Source of the DNA: Paenibacillus bouchesdurhonensis
GTDB taxonomy: Bacteria; Bacillota; Bacilli; Paenibacillales; Paenibacillaceae
Direction: 5' to 3'
DNA: 64,000 bases
Assembly: GCF_900155685.1 (NCBI RefSeq)
Contig: NZ_LT732548.1
Coordinates: forward strand, 1,341,474-1,405,473
The position numbers were made by a program, and so were the translations under genes. Of the stretch, positions 59,924-64,000 are shown piece by piece. The notes beneath the pieces are model-generated. The model was not told the DNA's origin. It saw only the letters and a program-made list of their open reading frames with translations, and did not search any database. The first letter of the stretch is position 1. The number at the start of each line of letters is the position of its first letter.

Positions 59924-61525
59924 TTGGAGCGTCATAGGGTCATTCTTGTAGATGACGAGGTATTTACGCGAAAGGGATTAATCAAATTGATCGACTGGGA
60001 GGCTTGCGGCTTCCATGTAGCCGGTGAGGCTGACAATGGGGAGGATGCGCTAGAGCTGATCCGGTCTATTCGTCCCGATCTGGTCATCACAGATATTCGT
60101 ATGCCGGTGCTGGATGGATTGGGTCTTATAAGACAGCTGATTGAAGAGGAAGACGAGCCGCCCGTTTTTGTCATTATTAGCGGTTATGACGATTTCAGTT
60201 ATGCTCAGCAGGCGGTTCGATATGGGGTACATGATTTCATTCTCAAGCCGATTGACGATGCGGAATTTACGGAAATGCTGTCCAGATTGAGCGAGCGGCT
60301 GCGGCAGGAACGGGAAGAGAAGACGAGGGAGCAGCGGCTGGAGAAGCAGGCCATGATAGAATCGATTATTAAAAATGAAGCCGAGGAGTCGTTTGTCGCG
60401 AATTGGGAGGAGCAATTGAACATGACGAGCGACGACTCCTGGTATTATGTCTTCGTAGAATTGAATGATCATCATCCGTGGCGGCAAATAACGGAAGAAA
60501 TGCCTCTATACCGTTTTTTGGAGCAGGTGGAGCAAGTGCTGCATGATCTTGTTGGAGCGCAGCCGCTATATGTTCACGAGCATCGCAATCGCGTTGGGGT
60601 GATTGTGCCTGAGCGTGTGCTGAAGCCGTATCAGAACGGCATTCGCATGTTTGCTGAAGCGCTACAAGACAACATAAAAGTCCAGGATGGTCGTGTCTTT
60701 ATTTATGCAGGATGTCCGGTGGAGGGATTGGCTCGTCTGCGAAATGCGTATGAAAGCGCTAAGGAGGCATTGCTGTATAAGTATGTTCATGACCGAGACG
60801 GCATTATAATTTATAGCCCTGCTGACGAAGGCACCGTCCAATATGTGCCCGTCGACCAGGAGCTGTATCAGCGTTTGCTCGAGCAGATAGAGGAATTCAA
60901 GCTGGAAGAGCTGGATCGTACGATCAAGCAAATGTTTCGGCGTTTTCAGGAGAACCGCTACGCCCCTGAGGCCGTGAAGATGAATATCCATCAAGGCGTG
61001 CTCGGTGTGATCGATATTATCCGAAGCATGGACGGGGACGAGCAGTCGCTTGACTCCTTGGCTCCGATTATCGGCTGGCATGATTTGAATTTATCCCTTC
61101 AGGAGCTGCTTCGTTTATTTACGGCCTTTGCAGTAGAGAGCGGACAATATATCGGTGAGCTGCGCAAGGAGCAGCAAAGGGGCGGCATTCATAAGATTCG
61201 CGCTTATATTGAGGAGCATTACCATGAGAACATTAGCCTAAAATCCATTGCCGCAGCCTTCTATATGAATCCTGTTTACTTAGGTCAATTGTTTCGAAAA
61301 ACTTATGGCGTATACTTCAATGATTTCCTCCTCCAGTTAAGAATAGGCGAGGCGAAGCGCCTTCTCCGGCAGACGGATTTGCGCATATATGAGGTGGCCG
61401 ATCGCGTAGGCTTCAGCAACCCGGATTACTTCGTCACCCAATTTGAGAAGCTGGAGAAGCTGACGCCGAGCGAATACCGTTCGCGGCTGATGAAGGGAGG
61501 GGCGTCCGCAAGGACGAGTAGATGA
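59924..61525 (+). CDS. YesN-type AraC response regulator
   Basis: TTG 59924 follows AAAGGAGGAGG at good spacing and gives 533 residues; an earlier ATG lacks a site. The N-terminal receiver has Asp10/Asp11 and phospho-acceptor Asp57 (VITDIRMP). A long middle region without a named domain leads to a C-terminal AraC helix-turn-helix pair (NISLKSIAAAFYMNPVYLGQLFRKTYG, IYEVADRVGFSNPDYFVTQFEKLEKLTPSEYR). It pairs with the YesM kinase by four-base overlap. Such systems activate neighbouring sugar ABC transporters, here the LplA-type lipoprotein gene just downstream. Confidence 0.94.
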   Translation: MERHRVILVDDEVFTRKGLIKLIDWEACGFHVAGEADNGEDALELIRSIRPDLVITDIRMPVLDGLGLIRQLIEEEDEPPVFVIISGYDDFSYAQQAVRYGVHDFILKPIDDAEFTEMLSRLSERLRQEREEKTREQRLEKQAMIESIIKNEAEESFVANWEEQLNMTSDDSWYYVFVELNDHHPWRQITEEMPLYRFLEQVEQVLHDLVGAQPLYVHEHRNRVGVIVPERVLKPYQNGIRMFAEALQDNIKVQDGRVFIYAGCPVEGLARLRNAYESAKEALLYKYVHDRDGIIIYSPADEGTVQYVPVDQELYQRLLEQIEEFKLEELDRTIKQMFRRFQENRYAPEAVKMNIHQGVLGVIDIIRSMDGDEQSLDSLAPIIGWHDLNLSLQELLRLFTAFAVESGQYIGELRKEQQRGGIHKIRAYIEEHYHENISLKSIAAAFYMNPVYLGQLFRKTYGVYFNDFLLQLRIGEAKRLLRQTDLRIYEVADRVGFSNPDYFVTQFEKLEKLTPSEYRSRLMKGGASARTSR

Positions 61526-63270
61526 TACCTAATCTGAATAATGTCCGGCTGCGTGACAAGATGCTGCTGCTGTATTTTCTGTGCGTATTCGTCCCGATCC
61601 TGCTCACTAACTTCATCTTCTATAATGTGACCACGACCAGCGTGAAAAATCAGCGGATGCAGGATGTTTCACGGGCTCTGGAGCAAGTCAAGAACGAGTT
61701 TCTTCAAGAGGTGGAAGATACCCTGCAGGTATCTTCTGTTTTTTATACCGACCATCTCTTGAATGAGATTATCGAGACGCAATACGAACATCCCGCCGAG
61801 TACGTAGAAGCCTACGACTCTTATTTGCGGCGAATCATCAACACCTCCAGCCCAGCCTATAATTCCGTGGAGGCCATCACTGTCTACGTTGATAATCCGA
61901 CGCTACTGTATTCCGGCGGTATTGTCTATATTGACCAGAACGTTAAACGGCAGGAATGGTATAGGAAAATATCATCGGCGAAGCAGTCTGCGCCGATTTT
62001 TATGCGTACGGGACAGCAGGGTCAGCTGGATACGTTCAGTATCATCCGCCGTATGGATTATTACTACTATTCGCGGCAAGAGAACGGACATTTTCTAAAG
62101 ATTGATTTGCGCATGCCGGTTATCCAGCAAATATTCAATAATTTGAATATGCAGGGACGAATTTACTTGCTCAATGACCGGGGGGAAGTGGAGTATACCA
62201 ACGATACCGATTTAGATTTGCATGCCGGAGCCATTCCATTTGACCGGATCAATTCCCAGGAGAGGACGATTGAATTCCGCAAAGAATACGTCCAAAGCAA
62301 TAATTTGGACGGCTGGAGCATCGTGGGAAGAGTTTCCGAGGATGAGGTGTTTCAGGAAGTTCGGCAAAACCGCAATTTCATTGTGCTGCTGACGTGTCTC
62401 AATATTTTGCTGCCGACCTTGATTATCGTCTGGATCACCAGATCTTTGAACGTGAGGCTCGTTCGCATATTGAAACATATGAAGAAAGTAAAAAACCAGC
62501 ATTTCGAGACAATCCAGGATGAAGGCTCCAGCGATGAAATCGGACAATTAACCGGGGAGTTCAACCGAATGACTATGCAAATCCAGAGTCTGATCAACAA
62601 CGTGTACGTTGCCGACATCCAAAAGAAGAATCTGGAGCTGGAGCGCCGTCATGCTCAACTGAATGCGCTGCAAAGCCAAATCAATCCGCACTTCCTGTTC
62701 AACGCACTGGAGACGATCCGCATGCGGAGCCTGATGAAGGACGAGGAGGAGACTGCGCGGATTATTCATAATATGGCGAAAATATTCCGCAATTCCCTTG
62801 TTTGGCGTAGGGATATGATCACTTTGAAGGAAGAGCTGGAATTCATTTATTGCTTCCTCGAAATTCAAAAATATCGATTTGGGGATAAGATCGACTATAT
62901 GGTTCGAGCGAGCGAAGCAGATCAAATGATTTTGATTCCGAAAATGTCCATCGTTACCTTCGTGGAGAACGCAAGCATCCATGGCATCGAGCCACTGAAG
63001 CAAGGTGGAAAGATCGAGGTGGAGATTAAGCATGTCCGGGATGAATTGATATGCTCTATCCGCGATAACGGAATCGGCATGTCCAGTGAGCAACTAGAGA
63101 AATTGCACCGCTACATGGAGAACGAAGAGGACATGGGGGAACGCATCGGGATTCAAAACGTCATTTACCGTTTGAGAATGTACTACAAAGAACGATTGAC
63201 TTTGAACATTAACAGCAAGCTAGGCGAGGGCACGGAAATCGTAATAATCATTCCAGTGGAGAAGGTTTAA
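61522..63270 (+). CDS. YesM-type sensor histidine kinase
   Basis: A 582-residue kinase with a transmembrane helix at ~13-33, a large extracytoplasmic domain (~35-285, dCache-like), a second helix (~288-308), HAMP, and the His_kinase domain with QSQINPHFLFNALETIR (phospho-acceptor His) and HATPase motifs VENASIHGIEP and RDNGIGMS. The YesM class senses oligosaccharides, often via ABC-transporter lipoproteins. In Paenibacillus sp. JDR-2 a yesMN pair controls the aldouronate-utilisation cluster, and the present locus encodes GH115, UxaC and UxuAB. Confidence 0.95.
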   Translation: MIPNLNNVRLRDKMLLLYFLCVFVPILLTNFIFYNVTTTSVKNQRMQDVSRALEQVKNEFLQEVEDTLQVSSVFYTDHLLNEIIETQYEHPAEYVEAYDSYLRRIINTSSPAYNSVEAITVYVDNPTLLYSGGIVYIDQNVKRQEWYRKISSAKQSAPIFMRTGQQGQLDTFSIIRRMDYYYYSRQENGHFLKIDLRMPVIQQIFNNLNMQGRIYLLNDRGEVEYTNDTDLDLHAGAIPFDRINSQERTIEFRKEYVQSNNLDGWSIVGRVSEDEVFQEVRQNRNFIVLLTCLNILLPTLIIVWITRSLNVRLVRILKHMKKVKNQHFETIQDEGSSDEIGQLTGEFNRMTMQIQSLINNVYVADIQKKNLELERRHAQLNALQSQINPHFLFNALETIRMRSLMKDEEETARIIHNMAKIFRNSLVWRRDMITLKEELEFIYCFLEIQKYRFGDKIDYMVRASEADQMILIPKMSIVTFVENASIHGIEPLKQGGKIEVEIKHVRDELICSIRDNGIGMSSEQLEKLHRYMENEEDMGERIGIQNVIYRLRMYYKERLTLNINSKLGEGTEIVIIIPVEKV

Positions 63271-63403
63271 TACCCGAGAACTATACCCGAGCTCCTATAG
63301 TTTTCTAAGTATCAACTTTAGATTGACGGGTAAAACTTCCGTCTTCGCTCTCTTATAATGAAAGTGCTTACAACAATGGAGTACGAAAGGGGAAGTCAAA
63401 AAC

Positions 63404-64000
63404 ATGAAAAAAAGACGGTTTTGGTTAAGCTGCTTGACCATCGTTATGCTGGCTTCGCTATTGTCTGCCTGCTCCGGCGGCAAAGACAATAATAAGACAG
63501 CCAATACGTCAACGGGTGGCGAAGCCCAAGAAGAGAAGCTGGATAAAGTAACTTTTAGTTACTTTAACGCAGTTGCAGGGAAGGACGTTAATACAAACGA
63601 AACGAAAATCGGTAAAATCTTTGAAGATCAAACTGGCGTGAACTTTAAAATCGAGCATCTTGTCGGCGACGAGAATACGAAGGTAGGGACGTTCATCGCA
63701 AGTAACAGTTACCCGGACGTCCTTGTACCGGGCGGCTCGATCGATAAGCTTCTCAGCTCGGGCTCCTTCATCCCGCTGAATGATTTGATCGAGGAACACG
63801 GCCCGAATATCAAACGGGTATACGAACCTTACTACAACTTGATGAAGGCTGAGGACGGTAATATTTATTTCCTTCCGATGAGTGCCGTTGTGGGCGAGTA
63901 CATTTCCGCTCCCAATATCGAGCAGGGAGCCTTCTGGATTCAGCGCCGCGTGCTGAAGGACGCGGGTTATCCGGAGATCAAGACGTTTGATGATTACTTA
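63404..64000 (+). CDS. LplA-type sugar ABC transporter substrate-binding lipoprotein, truncated by the window
   Basis: The frame runs from ATG 63404, behind GAAAGGGGAAG, to the window end; 199 codons are visible. A lipoprotein signal peptide with lipobox LLSAC (Cys ~23) precedes the periplasmic-binding-protein fold: KVTFSYFNAVAGKDVNTNET, GSIDKLLSSGSFIPLNDLIEEH. LplA/YtcQ relatives bind oligosaccharides for import by LplB/YtcP permeases. A TATAAT at 63354-63359 supports its own promoter 134 bp after yesM, plausibly activated by the YesN regulator. Ligand unknown; an aldouronate is likely from context. Confidence 0.93.
   Translation, partial: MKKRRFWLSCLTIVMLASLLSACSGGKDNNKTANTSTGGEAQEEKLDKVTFSYFNAVAGKDVNTNETKIGKIFEDQTGVNFKIEHLVGDENTKVGTFIASNSYPDVLVPGGSIDKLLSSGSFIPLNDLIEEHGPNIKRVYEPYYNLMKAEDGNIYFLPMSAVVGEYISAPNIEQGAFWIQRRVLKDAGYPEIKTFDDYL

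Overview
The window looks like a chromosomal piece of a Paenibacillus-type member of the Bacilli. Ribosome binding sites are strong and GGAGG-like, base composition is intermediate, and the gene families match that group: NreABC with narGHJI, YesN/YesM two-component systems, LplA-type lipoproteins, GH105 and GH115 enzymes, bactofilins and YhgE/Pip. I saw no phage, transposase, rRNA or tRNA gene. The genus is an inference from gene content, not from a marker gene.

Layout. 1-5.1 kb: a cytoplasmic polysaccharide-catabolism run (YesU-like end, NodB-type deacetylase, FG-GAP protein, GH105 hydrolase). 5.1-9.7 kb: small single genes (GpsB-like, Dps, DUF488, HesB-like, nitroreductase), then a V4R-cupin pair behind a perfect Fnr-type site. 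9.7-24.3 kb: an anaerobic nitrate-respiration island made of modAB, narGHJI, the oxygen/nitrate sensing system nreABC, a NarK/NarT-type nitrate transporter carrying an extra C-terminal PAS domain, moaE-moaD-moaA and a YwiC-like membrane protein. 24.5-34.1 kb: KGG stress protein, chemoreceptor, ThpR, SleB-like hydrolase, a GT28-type glycosyltransferase, TetR-YhgE, and a bactofilin/M23 peptidase pair. 34.3-38.9 kb: cardiolipin synthase, then a three-gene NHEJ set (polymerase, ligase, Ku). 39.2-42.1 kb: tsaE-tsaB-rimI-tsaD for tRNA t6A. 42.2-43.6 kb: a second bactofilin/M23 pair. 44.5-51.1 kb: an AAC(3)-family acetyltransferase, an AraC regulator and a divergent L-fucose operon. 51.8-64 kb: a glucuronate/xylan side-chain locus (GH115, uxuB, uxuA, GntR, uxaC) running into YesN, YesM and a truncated LplA-type lipoprotein.

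How the parts fit. In the nitrate island, ModAB supplies molybdate, MoaA/D/E make the pterin cofactor, NarGHJI reduces nitrate, the transporter exchanges nitrate and nitrite, and NreABC senses oxygen and nitrate. Tandem NreC-like boxes lie at nearly identical spacing upstream of both narG and the transporter. In the last region GH115 releases (methyl)glucuronate from xylan oligomers, and UxaC-UxuB-UxuA carry glucuronate to 2-keto-3-deoxygluconate under a GntR repressor with a perfect 13-bp-arm operator.

The most unusual items are the transporter-PAS fusion, the matching NreC-box architecture of two promoters, the Fnr-box-driven V4R-cupin pair, and a dispersed intergenic repeat family (about 7.3, 44.2 and 51.6 kb, with a weaker relative at 8.3 kb) whose copies differ mostly at third codon positions, as if they descend from a small protein gene.
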